64,000 nt of DNA from Gammaproteobacteria bacterium (GCA_021647245.1 JAKIVC010000004.1:31597-95596); one strand, 5' to 3'; numbered from the stretch's first letter, positions 49,690 to 58,278 are shown. The notes: generated by a model from the letters alone, not told the origin. Numbers and translations are program-made.

Positions 49690-49850
49690 ATTGCTCGCCT
49701 GTTATTTTCATTAGCGGGTAAATCATCCCGAATAATTCATAAATTATGTACAATTTCACTCGCCTATTGATTCTACAGGAAACAGCTCCGCTATCGTCTG
49801 TCATCACTGAATACAGTGCTGCTTTGGGGGTTTTCCTGTGAAATCAATGT

Positions 49851-50019
49851 CCTAGGAGGCTGTCGGACTTAGGGTGAATCTACTGCGGAAAAGTCATCTC
49901 GGCCCATTTATCCGATCATTTTCGTTGAATATGCCCAATATTCGCCTCAAACGATCAAAAAAATGGACTCAAAATGGCTTTCCCTCGCTACGATCACCTA
50001 AGCCCGACAGCCTCCTAGG
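49851..50019. mobile_element. MITE-like element with 23-bp terminal inverted repeats
   Basis: CCTAGGAGGCTGTCGGACTT... at 49851-49873 is the inverse of 49997-50019 with one mismatch over 23 bp, bounding a 169-bp non-coding unit. The ends carry CTAG, which may include target duplication. A second copy of the right end lies after jetD. The element is in the 594-bp gap between cysI and the TraF-like gene; the flanks hold only short AT-rich DNA and a TATAAT at 50193-50198 that could be a -10 box for the next gene. Too small to encode a transposase. Confidence 0.8.
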
Positions 50020-50283
50020 TAATTATTGCGCAAATTCGGGAGATATCCGAGTTATCAATAGAGTCGATTCTAGCAAGCCAATTTTTTAGGGTAAAACCAA
50101 GCTTTTATATGCCGCTATACAATTTATCTATCCAATCGAATTAAAAATTAATCGTAACTCACCTACAACACAAGATTTTTTATAGAATAACGTATAATCT
50201 GCCGCCAAGATGTTATTTATCAGGGACAAATTGACTTATCAAGGGGTTAACTGCTTTGTTTTTTATGACCACTACCGGAAAGA

Positions 50284-51384
50284 GTGATGAGTAAGCGACT
50301 GCGGATGCTTGTGGCGATCAGCCTGGTGGCTATCTCTGGGGGTGCTTACGCGCTAACGCCCCCGGTTATCGATACGGAGGCGCTGGCGATGGGTGGCGCG
50401 GGTGTTTCGAGTGCAACCGATAATCTGGGTAATGTCAACCCGGCACTGGTAGGCTCTGCGAGCCGTAGTGATAGCGAATTTTTCATGACACCGACACTCT
50501 ATTATACCGACTACAAGATTAACGACTTTTCCAGTCGACTCGATAGCTTCAAAAATAACCCAAGTGCACAATCACTGAGCTCTCTGGAAGATAGCGGAGC
50601 TTATTATAGCTGGGGGGCCGCTTTTGGGGTGATATTGCATAGCTATATGGCGACCTCTACCGTCTATCTCAACTCATACAGCCAAAGCTACACAAAATTA
50701 CGCTTGGTTGAGAGTGATTTAAGCCTTCCCTCTGGCGGCAGTGGCTATGACTCAATCATCGAAACAGTCGGCATCTCTATTGTCGAGGCCGGTGTGAGTT
50801 ACACGAGCTCAACCTCGTTTCGATTTGCGGGCTTGGGTGATGTAAAGTGGGGTGTTACCGGTAAAATGTTGACTGGCGTTACGCATCAAATTGAACAACC
50901 CGTAGAGACCGCATCGGTTAACGGCTTTAACTCTGAGGGGGTGACATCCCAGGGTGTTACATTCGATGTGGGGTTTCTGAAAGAGTGGGGGCGCGACTGG
51001 GCAGCCGGTATTGCGTTAAAAAATATCTATCCGGTGTCGCTTTCACTGGCCGATGGCGGCTCCTATCGCTATGGTCCCCACGCCAGGGTGGGTGTCACCC
51101 GAGTGGGTTATCGACACCGAATAGCGGTTGATGTCGATCTACTAAAAAGCAAAGCGCTGGGTATTTATGGCTCAACACAGATGATAGCGTTAGGCGTCGA
51201 TTATGATGTCGGTGGCTATCTGAAGTTGCGGGCAGGTGTTAATTATGACCTTCAGGGCACGCTGTCTGAGACCTTCTCTGCGGGTGTGAGTGTCAATAGC
51301 CAATACTTTCAGATTACACTGGCCTTCATTGGCCATAGTGGCGCGCTTAATGGGCTTGGGATACAGACCACCATCGGGTTTTAA
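50284..51384 (+). CDS. TraF-like (TraF_2) outer-membrane beta-barrel protein
   Basis: 366-residue exported protein; the ATG at 50287 is as good a start as the GTG. Signal peptide: LVAISLVAISGGAYA. Mature sequence begins LTPPVIDTEALAMGGAGVSSATDNLGNVNPALVGSAS, the pattern of the conjugal transfer TraF_2 (PF13729-type) and FadL-like outer-membrane barrels, and ends in an aromatic Phe. Alternating beta strands run through the rest. Named after a plasmid gene, but with no conjugation genes nearby. It sits 24 bp before TRAP transporter genes, so a role in outer-membrane uptake is possible but inferred. Confidence 0.7.
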   Translation: MMSKRLRMLVAISLVAISGGAYALTPPVIDTEALAMGGAGVSSATDNLGNVNPALVGSASRSDSEFFMTPTLYYTDYKINDFSSRLDSFKNNPSAQSLSSLEDSGAYYSWGAAFGVILHSYMATSTVYLNSYSQSYTKLRLVESDLSLPSGGSGYDSIIETVGISIVEAGVSYTSSTSFRFAGLGDVKWGVTGKMLTGVTHQIEQPVETASVNGFNSEGVTSQGVTFDVGFLKEWGRDWAAGIALKNIYPVSLSLADGGSYRYGPHARVGVTRVGYRHRIAVDVDLLKSKALGIYGSTQMIALGVDYDVGGYLKLRAGVNYDLQGTLSETFSAGVSVNSQYFQITLAFIGHSGALNGLGIQTTIGF

Positions 51385-51408
51385 TCAGGATAGTTTCAGG
51401 GTTTAGCA

Positions 51409-51936
51409 GTGGATTTTATAATTAAAGTGGTCGACAGTATTGACCGAGCCAGCGAGTGGAGTGGTCGGGCAATTGCCTGGCTGGTTTTGGTGTTAGTGCT
51501 TTTAGTCTGTTATGACGTGGCGATGCGCTACCTGTTACAGAGTGGCTCGATCGCTCTACAGGAGTTAGAGTGGCACCTGTTTGCGCTTATTTTTTTGCTG
51601 AGTGCGGCGTACACACTAAAGCGTGATGAGCACGTGCGGGTTGATCTGCTCTACGGAAGTCGTTATTTCAGCGATAAACAGCGGGCAATGGTGAATCTGA
51701 GCGGCAGTTTATTTTTGTTAATCCCCTTCTGCATTTTAATTATTTACGCCTCATGGCCTTTTGTAGCAAACTCCTACGTGATGAATGAGGTCTCACCTGA
51801 TCCGGGTGGTCTCCCTTATCGCTTTCTGATTAAAGCCACTATTCCCCTTGGTTTTAGCCTGTTATTGATTCAGGGCATTGCGGAAATTGGTCGCAATATC
51901 ATCATCTTAAAACAACTTTCAGACGTTAAGGAATAG
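51409..51936 (+). CDS. TRAP transporter small permease subunit (DctQ)
   Basis: 175-residue subunit with four membrane helices, GTG start. The family stretch LLVCYDVAMRYLLQSGSIALQELEWHLFALIFLLSAAYTLKRDEHVRVDLLY is diagnostic. It pairs with the large subunit that starts 2 bp later. The substrate (usually a dicarboxylate or other organic acid) cannot be predicted from this subunit. Confidence 0.93.
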   Translation: MDFIIKVVDSIDRASEWSGRAIAWLVLVLVLLVCYDVAMRYLLQSGSIALQELEWHLFALIFLLSAAYTLKRDEHVRVDLLYGSRYFSDKQRAMVNLSGSLFLLIPFCILIIYASWPFVANSYVMNEVSPDPGGLPYRFLIKATIPLGFSLLLIQGIAEIGRNIIILKQLSDVKE

Positions 51937-51938
51937 CC

Positions 51939-53252
51939 GTGGAGTTTTGGGCCCTTGTGATGCTTGGGGTGGTAATACTCTTACTGCTATTCGGCTATCC
52001 TGTTGCATTTACCCTGGGCGCTGTTTCGGCTGCTTTTGGTTTGATCTGGTTAGGCTTGGACTTTTTCTCACTATTACCCATGCGTATTTGGGGGATAATG
52101 ACCAATTTCACCTTGCTGGCAGTGCCGTTGTTTGTCTTTATGGGCGTTATGCTGGAAAAGTCGGGTATCGCAGAAGAGCTGCTGGAGACCATGGCGATGC
52201 TCTTTGGCCGTATTCGTGGTGGACTTGCCATCTCGATTGTTTTGGTGGGCGCACTACTGGCGGCTACCACCGGTGTGGTGGGTGCCACGGTAGTCACTAT
52301 GGCCATTATTGCGCTACCCGCCATGCTCAAGCACGGCTACAACCCGGCGCTAGCCAGCGGCACCATTGCCGCTTCTGGTACCTTGGGGCAAATTATCCCA
52401 CCCAGTATTGTTTTAATTTTGCTGGGCGATGTCATGGGGGTGCCGGTCGGAGAGCTATTTATGGGCGCTGTGCTGCCGGGCCTGCTGTTGATCTCGATGT
52501 TTATCGCCTATATCGCTTACGTCGCCTGGCGCAGGCCAAATGATGCCCCTGCGATTGACCGGGAGGCTCTTTCGGTGGCGGACGGCAAGGCGCTCACTAT
52601 AAAAGTATTTAAAAGTCTCATTCCACCACTGGTACTGGTATTTGCGGTATTGGGATCCATTTTTTTTGGGATCGCAACACCCACGGAATCAGCGGCGGTG
52701 GGTGCTTTTGGTGCCATGCTGCTCGCCCTGATCAACCGCCGGCTTAACCGCGAAAACGTGCAGAATGCAGTACGACAAACCACCAAGCTGACCAGCATGG
52801 TGTTTTTGATTCTCATTGGTGCAACAACCTTTGGCCTGGTCTTTAAAGGGATGGGCGGAGATGATTTGGTGCATGACATAATGACGGGGTTACCCGGCGG
52901 TGTCTGGGGTTTTATTATTGTCAGTATGGTGCTGTTATTTGTATTAGGGTTCTTTTTAGACTTTCTTGAAATCTGCTTTATTGCGGTGCCTATTCTGACA
53001 CCGATTGCGCTCTATTATGGTATCGACCCATTGTGGTTTGCTATTTTGATTGCAGTTAATCTTCAGACTTCGTTTTTAACCCCACCCTTTGGCTTTTCAC
53101 TGTTTTATCTTAAAGCGGCGGCCCCTCCCTCTATTAAAATGGCGCAAATATATCGAGGCATTATTCCGTTTGTCTGTATTCAGGTGATGGTGCTGGGTTT
53201 GTTGATGGCCTTTCCGTCAATTACAACATGGTTGCCTAGCGTGATGGATTAG
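51939..53252 (+). CDS. TRAP transporter large permease subunit (DctM)
   Basis: 437-residue, about 12-helix transport subunit. Motifs include AVSAAFGLIWLGLDFFSLLPMRIWGIMTNF, AATTGVVGATVVTMAIIALPAML, ASGTIAASGTLGQIIPPSIVLILLGDV and LDFLEICFIAVPILTPIAL. It completes the DctQM pair, but no periplasmic DctP binding protein is encoded in the surrounding genes; DctP may lie elsewhere. The upstream gene is a TraF-like outer-membrane protein. Confidence 0.93.
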   Translation: MEFWALVMLGVVILLLLFGYPVAFTLGAVSAAFGLIWLGLDFFSLLPMRIWGIMTNFTLLAVPLFVFMGVMLEKSGIAEELLETMAMLFGRIRGGLAISIVLVGALLAATTGVVGATVVTMAIIALPAMLKHGYNPALASGTIAASGTLGQIIPPSIVLILLGDVMGVPVGELFMGAVLPGLLLISMFIAYIAYVAWRRPNDAPAIDREALSVADGKALTIKVFKSLIPPLVLVFAVLGSIFFGIATPTESAAVGAFGAMLLALINRRLNRENVQNAVRQTTKLTSMVFLILIGATTFGLVFKGMGGDDLVHDIMTGLPGGVWGFIIVSMVLLFVLGFFLDFLEICFIAVPILTPIALYYGIDPLWFAILIAVNLQTSFLTPPFGFSLFYLKAAAPPSIKMAQIYRGIIPFVCIQVMVLGLLMAFPSITTWLPSVMD

Positions 53253-53351
53253 GGGTTATCATTGTTTTCAGTTTGTGGTAAATTAATTAACCTGAGTTAA
53301 AAGCTCAAGAATTACACTTTTTTATCTCAACTCGACAGAAGGTATATTATA

Positions 53352-53525
53352 ATGAATGTTGATCAACACTTGAAAGTTGCCCAGTGGCACATCGAACAAG
53401 CGCGTATGCATGCCACTAAAGAGGGTTATAGCTGTGGCTGCCCTGCTAACGAGCATGACCAAAAAGCAATTGACTCGGTAGAGGCCGGTCTAATTGTTGA
53501 AGAGACTGCTTGCGCTGTTAAGTAA
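53352..53525 (+). CDS. Unrecognised 57-residue protein with CxC and further cysteine
   Basis: Short gene with ATG start, ending in a stop followed 25 bp later by a strong terminator. It encodes an amphipathic helix (VDQHLKVAQWHIEQARMHATKE), a YSCGCPANEHDQ turn, and a second helix (AIDSVEAGLIVEETACAV). Three cysteines (one CxC and one near the end) and two histidines could bind metal or be redox active. No family is recognised. Codon use looks genuine, and it has its own terminator, so it is a believable gene. Confidence 0.6.
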   Translation: MNVDQHLKVAQWHIEQARMHATKEGYSCGCPANEHDQKAIDSVEAGLIVEETACAVK

Positions 53526-53550
53526 GCATTCATCTTTTTGATGAACGAAC

Positions 53551-53574
53551 AACCCGCTGTCTGGCGGGTTTTTT
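53551..53574 (+). terminator. Rho-independent terminator after the 57-residue gene
   Basis: AACCCGC (53551-53557) and GCGGGTT (53564-53570) form a 7-bp GC-rich stem with a 6-base loop, followed by TTTTTTG. It lies 25 bp after the stop codon. Confidence 0.85.
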
Positions 53575-53599
53575 GTTTCTGTAGGAAGCAGATAAAGCG

Positions 53600-53830
53600 A
53601 TGGACAACCCGACCCCACTCAGCGATCCCCAGTTGATGTTAAAACTGGCCCGTTATCGTATGCCCTTTGGTAAATACCGTAACAGGCGACTCATCGATCT
53701 ACCCGAGCCTTATGTGGTATGGTTTGCCAACAGAGGCTTTCCTAAAGGCGAGCTGGGTGAGCTGCTTGGAATTGTCCATGAGATAAAAATAAATGGACTT
53801 GAATATCTCTTTGAGCCACTGAAAAAATAA
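53600..53830 (+). CDS. DUF3820 family protein
   Basis: 76 residues with the DUF3820 signature: MPFGKYRNRRLIDLPEPYVVWFANRGFPKGELGELLGIVHEIKINGLEYLFEPL. Similar to short proteins sometimes named quorum-sensing-regulated factors; function unknown. No membrane segment. It lies 27 bp before a DUF3581 gene on the same strand and probably shares its transcript. Confidence 0.85.
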   Translation: MDNPTPLSDPQLMLKLARYRMPFGKYRNRRLIDLPEPYVVWFANRGFPKGELGELLGIVHEIKINGLEYLFEPLKK

Positions 53831-53857
53831 TAGTTTGTTATAAAATGGTAACCCTTA

Positions 53858-54565
53858 ATGTTTTTAGATGATTTTTTTGTTGAAGATGCGTCCGGCATTC
53901 ACTTTACTCGCCTGCAAGGTAGCAACTTTGCCAAGCAGGTTGCTGACGATTTCAATCCCCTTCATGATGAAGATGCGAAACGTTTTTGTGTGCCGGGAGA
54001 TTTGCTCTTCTCGTTGGTGCTGCACAAATATGGTATCAGCCAGCAGATGAGCTTCACCTTTTCTGGCATGGTGGATGAGAGTAAACGCCTCTGTTTTCCT
54101 GATCAGTCTGAGCACATCGTTATTAAAGATACTACTGAAAAAGAGTACCTGACCATTCAGTGCTCAGGTGAGCTTAGTAATGATAGCCAACTGATCGAGC
54201 GCCTGATTAAGCGCTATGTTAAGTTTTCTGGTCAGGCGTTCCCGCATATTTTAGTACCACTGATGAAAGAACAGCGCGTCATGATCAACCCGGCTCGACC
54301 CATGGTGATCTACGAAAGTATGTCGATCAATATGCACACGTTGAATATTAACGACCCTACATTGGTGTTGAGTAAGACCACACTGACAGTAAAGGGTAAG
54401 CGCGGGCAGGTCATATTGGCCTTTAACGTACTGGAAAATGATAAAATTGTGGGTAGCGGCACCAAATATATGGTTTTGAGCGGCCTTCGTGATTATGATC
54501 AGGCCGCTATTGATCATCTGATAGAGAAATATAATAGTAAAAAATCAGCCGGCTTAGCCGGGTAG
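53858..54565 (+). CDS. DUF3581 family protein
   Basis: 235-residue soluble protein matching DUF3581 over its whole length (FFVEDASGIHFTRLQGSNFAKQVADDFNPLHDEDAKRFCVPGDLLFSLVL). The hot-dog-like features NFAKQVADDFNPLH and VPGDLLF suggest an acyl-CoA or acyl-ACP binding fold, but no activity is known. The 3' end holds the hairpin that may terminate the convergent M48 gene. Confidence 0.88.
   Translation: MFLDDFFVEDASGIHFTRLQGSNFAKQVADDFNPLHDEDAKRFCVPGDLLFSLVLHKYGISQQMSFTFSGMVDESKRLCFPDQSEHIVIKDTTEKEYLTIQCSGELSNDSQLIERLIKRYVKFSGQAFPHILVPLMKEQRVMINPARPMVIYESMSINMHTLNINDPTLVLSKTTLTVKGKRGQVILAFNVLENDKIVGSGTKYMVLSGLRDYDQAAIDHLIEKYNSKKSAGLAG
54539..54562 (-). terminator. Terminator of the M48/fau unit inside the DUF3581 3' end
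   Basis: CCGGC (54549-54553) and GCCGG (54557-54561) form a short GC stem with a 3-base loop; on the minus strand it is followed within three bases by six T. It lies just beyond the M48 gene stop and overlaps the last codons of the convergent DUF3581 gene. Confidence 0.5.
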
Positions 54566-54566
54566 C

Positions 54567-56114
54567 TCACCTAATAATCTGTTCCGATTGATCCACCAAA
54601 ATCTCTTTTATCTGCCCTAAATCGTCAATTGTGACGGTGGGGCTAATGCTATTTCCAGCGGGTATTTTTTGATTCAGGCTGATGCGGTATGTTTTATCTG
54701 TTTTGAGTAGCACTGTTTTCAGCACCACAGGGAGAGGGCTTAAATTGGTAATAAAGAGCCGGATGCCACCCTCGTGGGTTCTCTCATATTTGATATGCAG
54801 GTAGCGGTTAGGGTTTTCGTCAAAATCGAGCCGTTTTGCCTGATGATCGGCCTCTCTTCCCAGCGCGCTATCTGAAAGCGCGGCACGTTGATAATACGCC
54901 TTTACCCCCGCTAACTGGCCTTGCTGCTCGGCTAGTTGTGCCAATAAAAAATAGCCCTTGGCGGTGGGCAGTCGTTGAATGCTTTCTAGAAGGGCTTGCC
55001 GAGCTGCTGCGGTGGCTTGTTGTCGGGCGTACAGCTCTGCCAGGCGAAGGTGATAAACAAAATAGTAGCGGTCAGCCGCGAGTGCTTGATGATAGGCATT
55101 GATTGCGTCGGCGGTTTTCCCTGCTTTCTGTAGTGCATCCCCTTTTAAGGCGTAGAAGCGCCCCTCACGAGGTGCGATTAAAATCAGCCTTTGTGCCAGC
55201 TCAATAGCTGCTTCGGCGCTGTTCTCATCGATGAGCTGTTGTAGCAGCGGCTGTTGCTGGTATGCCTTTTCATACTGAAAAAGTGTTTTGAGTGCATCCT
55301 GATAGGAGTTTTTAGCGAGTGATAGTTCAGTGGGGTGGCTGTGGGCTTGTTGTCGGGTTGCCGCCAGGCGCTCTTGGTTGGCAGCATGATGGATTAGCCA
55401 TGGCGTAATCCGTCCCTCCATTTTACCTAACATTTTCAGTTGTAGATCAACGGCGGCTTGTGGATCATAGCCCGCTTTTATCATCATAGTGATCGCCGCT
55501 CGGTCAGCAGACTGCTCAGAGACAGAGTTGTAGCGAATGGCGTGCTCACCCAACACTGTCCGCCCTGCGCCGACAACATAGCTGGCAGAGTGGTGCTCTG
55601 CTCTCTGTTGCACCAGGGCGGTGGTGGCTTGGGTGTCACGGGCTAACGCCACGGCACCGTGCTGCTTTTCCGCATGGGTTAATAGGTGCCCCAGCAGAGC
55701 TGCCAGCTCCGCCTCATTGCTGAGGAGTGTTAACATTCCCCGACTAACCGCAACGCGCCCTTCAGGGCTTACCCAGGCATCTATTTTGTTGCTGTTGACC
55801 ACGGCAAATTGGTTTGGTACGAGCTTATAACCCGCCAGGCGGGCTAAGCGGCCTCCGATGGCACTGATATATTCATTAGCAGCGGGGTCGGCGGCATAAC
55901 GGCCACCACTGTATTGCAGCAGGTATTCAAATCGTACCTCATCGGTAAGGTTTTGTTGTTCAATTAATACCGGTAGTGTCGTTGTGGATGGGGTGTTGTG
56001 GCTGAGGCAGCCGCTTAACAGGGTGATACAAAAAACAGCCAGTAGAGCGATTTTCGCAAAAATTTCCTGTTGCGCACACGTTTGTAAGGTTTTGTTGTGA
56101 GTAATATAGGTCAT
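54567..56114 (-). CDS. M48-like lipoprotein with altered zinc motif (HLLTH)
   Basis: 515-residue lipoprotein: hydrophobic signal ending in lipobox LLSGC (Cys36). An M48-type domain lies at about 50-280, as in BepA/YfgC (VVNSNKIDAWVSPEGRVAVSRGMLTLLSNEAELAALLGH). The zinc motif is HLLTH (143-147) in place of HExxH: both histidines stay, the catalytic Glu is Leu. The third ligand (E200 in SEQSAD) is kept. Tetratricopeptide-like repeats fill ~285-430. It overlaps fau by 4 bp. Probably a non-proteolytic chaperone-type relative; that is inference. Confidence 0.8.
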   Translation of the reverse strand: MTYITHNKTLQTCAQQEIFAKIALLAVFCITLLSGCLSHNTPSTTTLPVLIEQQNLTDEVRFEYLLQYSGGRYAADPAANEYISAIGGRLARLAGYKLVPNQFAVVNSNKIDAWVSPEGRVAVSRGMLTLLSNEAELAALLGHLLTHAEKQHGAVALARDTQATTALVQQRAEHHSASYVVGAGRTVLGEHAIRYNSVSEQSADRAAITMMIKAGYDPQAAVDLQLKMLGKMEGRITPWLIHHAANQERLAATRQQAHSHPTELSLAKNSYQDALKTLFQYEKAYQQQPLLQQLIDENSAEAAIELAQRLILIAPREGRFYALKGDALQKAGKTADAINAYHQALAADRYYFVYHLRLAELYARQQATAAARQALLESIQRLPTAKGYFLLAQLAEQQGQLAGVKAYYQRAALSDSALGREADHQAKRLDFDENPNRYLHIKYERTHEGGIRLFITNLSPLPVVLKTVLLKTDKTYRISLNQKIPAGNSISPTVTIDDLGQIKEILVDQSEQIIR

Positions 56115-56722
56115 GATATTGGCTCCCTGCCGATTTTGAAGGCGTGTAAGCCCCTCTCTGTTGCAATGGCGTTCAACGGTACATCCCAGGGCTCGGTTGG
56201 CAGGTTATCACAGTGTTGAAGCGCGTAGGCCACTCCAAGTAAGCGCGGCTTTTTAATGCCAAAAGAGCGATTAAGAAAGGCGAAGCTGCGGTCGTAATAG
56301 CCTCCCCCCATACCGAGACGGTTGCCATTACTATCAAATCCCACCAGTGGCATTAACACCAGGTCGAGCTGCTGCGGTGCTATCCACTGGTGGGGGTTAT
56401 TTTGAGGCTCAAGAATTCCGTAACCATTTGGTTTTAAAGTGGTATTGGCCGTATAGGGAGCAAACCACATGCGTTTGTCTTTGCCTTCACTGAGTAGTGG
56501 CAGGTAGCACTGTTTTCCCATGCTCCACATACGTTGTATGACGGGCATCAGGTTGACTTCGCCATCATTGGCCAGGTAACAGGCGATCTGCTGCGCGGAG
56601 CGGAATAGGTGGCTATGGCTAATTTGGCAGGCAATTTTATCTGAGTGGTGGTGCTGCTGTGCGGTGGTCAGGGCGCGGCGTTGCTGACGAATCTTTTTTC
56701 GCAGGGTATTACGGGAGTTCAT
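56111..56722 (-). CDS. fau: 5-formyltetrahydrofolate cyclo-ligase
   Basis: 203-residue ATP-dependent enzyme (YgfA) that converts 5-formyl-THF to methenyl-THF. The start RKKIRQQRRAL and the motif LVGFDSNGNRLGMGGGYYDRSF are diagnostic. It lies downstream of the 6S RNA gene, as in E. coli. Its stop overlaps the start of the M48-like gene. Confidence 0.94.
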   Translation of the reverse strand: MNSRNTLRKKIRQQRRALTTAQQHHHSDKIACQISHSHLFRSAQQIACYLANDGEVNLMPVIQRMWSMGKQCYLPLLSEGKDKRMWFAPYTANTTLKPNGYGILEPQNNPHQWIAPQQLDLVLMPLVGFDSNGNRLGMGGGYYDRSFAFLNRSFGIKKPRLLGVAYALQHCDNLPTEPWDVPLNAIATERGLHAFKIGREPIS

Positions 56723-56798
56723 GGTGAATAGCCCATGGTAATCTTAAGCCGGATATTGCATGAGATTGTGCACGATTTATGACGTGTTCGGAATAAAA

Positions 56799-56977
56799 GG
56801 CGTTCCCACCGTTGCCGTAGCAGTCGTCGACCTTGAACCAAAGGTTCAAGTGGGGAAAATTACTGGCAAATTAGGCTTTCCGGCACGCGGACATGCACAC
56901 ATCACCAGAGCAGATCCCGCGGATGGTATATTAGGCTCAAGAGTATCCAGAGCGCATACAAACACAGCAGGAACGCC
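56799..56977 (-). ncRNA. ssrS: 6S RNA (ssrS)
   Basis: The 179-base region between zapA and fau has 6S RNA features. The ends pair perfectly: GGCGTTCC at 56977-56970 with GGAACGCC at 56806-56799. Internal segments match E. coli 6S in order: GAGCC-ATAT, TGGTGA, GAAAGCCT and the CTTGAACC...GGTTCAAGG hairpin. 6S RNA binds sigma70-RNA polymerase and blocks promoters in stationary phase. The location between zapA and the cyclo-ligase is the classical one. Ends are judged from pairing, so exact termini may differ by a few bases. Confidence 0.88.
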
Positions 56978-56993
56978 AAAACTTAAAATCGGG

Positions 56994-57305
56994 CTACAAC
57001 TCCATCTGTTTCAGGCTATTCAGAGCATTTTGAATGCGCTCTTGCATCGCCCTTACTTTTAGAATCGATCCATCATTGTACTCTGATTCTTTTGATTGTT
57101 GTATTAATTCGTGAGCAATGTTGAGTGCTGCCATTACCGCGATACGGTCATTGCCAATCACTTTGCCTGCTGAGCGCACTTCCTGCATTTTTTGGTCGAC
57201 ATAGCGTGCCGTTGAGATCAATGCCTCCTCTTCACCTTTAGGGCAGCCAATACGATACTCTTTATCTTGAATTTTGACAGTAACGGGTACGGATTTTCCG
57301 CTCAT
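56994..57305 (-). CDS. zapA: Cell division protein ZapA
   Basis: 103-residue FtsZ-ring stabiliser. The N-terminal globular part (VPVTVKIQDKEYRIGCPKGEEEALISTARYVDQKMQEVRS) and the C-terminal coiled coil are typical. It begins one base after the ZapB-like gene ends and precedes the 6S RNA gene. Confidence 0.95.
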   Translation of the reverse strand: MSGKSVPVTVKIQDKEYRIGCPKGEEEALISTARYVDQKMQEVRSAGKVIGNDRIAVMAALNIAHELIQQSKESEYNDGSILKVRAMQERIQNALNSLKQMEL

Positions 57306-57512
57306 TTAAGCGTGCTCCTGTGCTTTTAAACGCACAATCATTGACTCTATCCGGGTGCAGGCGAGTTCATTTTTTTCAATGAGTTTAGTGCGCTCCTGGA
57401 ACAGCACTTCCTGGCGTTCACGCAGCAGACTATTCTCCTGTTTGAGGTGTTCGCAGGCTTTTAGTAGATCATCTACCAGATATTCGAGTTTTCTGACCTC
57501 TTGCTCAGACAT
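57306..57512 (-). CDS. ZapB-like coiled-coil protein (TIGR02449 family)
   Basis: 68-residue coiled coil, starting MSEQEVRKLEYLVDDLLKACEHLKQENSLLRERQEVL. This is the short protein found directly before zapA in many gammaproteobacteria and proposed to work in division. The frame is open 35 codons further upstream, but that part is not helical and runs into the promoter region of the divergent gene. Confidence 0.8.
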   Translation of the reverse strand: MSEQEVRKLEYLVDDLLKACEHLKQENSLLRERQEVLFQERTKLIEKNELACTRIESMIVRLKAQEHA

Positions 57513-57711
57513 TAGTTTAGCATTCTCCTGTAAGCCCCTAATATTAGATCGGCTAATGGGTCGGGTCAATGAGCATATTTCGCTACTACGCGCTACTCCC
57601 CGCGCCTTTCGCCTCAATCAGTCAAATTTCATCTCTTTTTTCTCGTGCGCTCTTCTCGTGCAAAGGTCTCATGATAGACTGGTACTTTTATTGTTTGAAG
57701 TAAGTGAAACC

Positions 57712-58278
57712 ATGACACAAGAGACAACTGATTTTGAGCGTGTAAACAAGGCGTTGCTACGTTTGAATGCGGATATTGAGGCGGCAGAGCTGCACGGCAC
57801 CCTGAGTGGCCTGCTGTGTGTGATGGGCAATAACGCCAGCAAACATCTTGAGCAGTTGATCCCCAAGGGGGCAAAAGGAGATGTTTTGGATTCAGAGGCT
57901 TACCAGATGGTCATTCAGTGTCCGGTACAGATCTTGGCGGCATTAAATGACCCTGAATTTAGCTATGACCTGCTGTTGCCCAATGATGACCAAGGGCTTG
58001 AGGTGCGAACCGAGGCGATGGCGGAGTGGAGTCACGGTTTCTTAACAGGGCTGGCGATTGCAGGCATTAAGGATTTCGCCAAGCTACCCAAAGAGGCGAG
58101 TGAATTCTGTCAGGATCTGCTTGATATATCGCGTGCTGGCCTGAGCGAAATAGCGCGAGGAGAAGAGGATGAAGTGGCCTACCAGGAGCTGGTTGAGTAC
58201 CTGCGTGTCGGCACACTACTGATGTATGAGATGTTGAACCCGAGTAGCTCAATATCGCCATCTGGTCAGGTGCATTAA
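57712..58278 (+). CDS. ygfB: UPF0149/YgfB family protein
   Basis: 188-residue soluble helical protein (MTQETTDFERVNKALLRLNADIEAAELHGTLSGLLCVMG). The frame is open far upstream but antisense to the ZapB-like gene; the ATG at 57712 gives the family length. The C-terminal part with GEEDEVAYQELVEYLRVGTLLMYEML is conserved. A homologue in Pseudomonas binds the regulator AlpA. It is divergent from zapA and lies directly before pepP. Confidence 0.88.
   Translation: MTQETTDFERVNKALLRLNADIEAAELHGTLSGLLCVMGNNASKHLEQLIPKGAKGDVLDSEAYQMVIQCPVQILAALNDPEFSYDLLLPNDDQGLEVRTEAMAEWSHGFLTGLAIAGIKDFAKLPKEASEFCQDLLDISRAGLSEIARGEEDEVAYQELVEYLRVGTLLMYEMLNPSSSISPSGQVH

Noticed and set aside
49874..50089. 71-codon frame across the MITE
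   Set aside because: It runs through the right inverted repeat and past the element boundary, and has no protein-like features.
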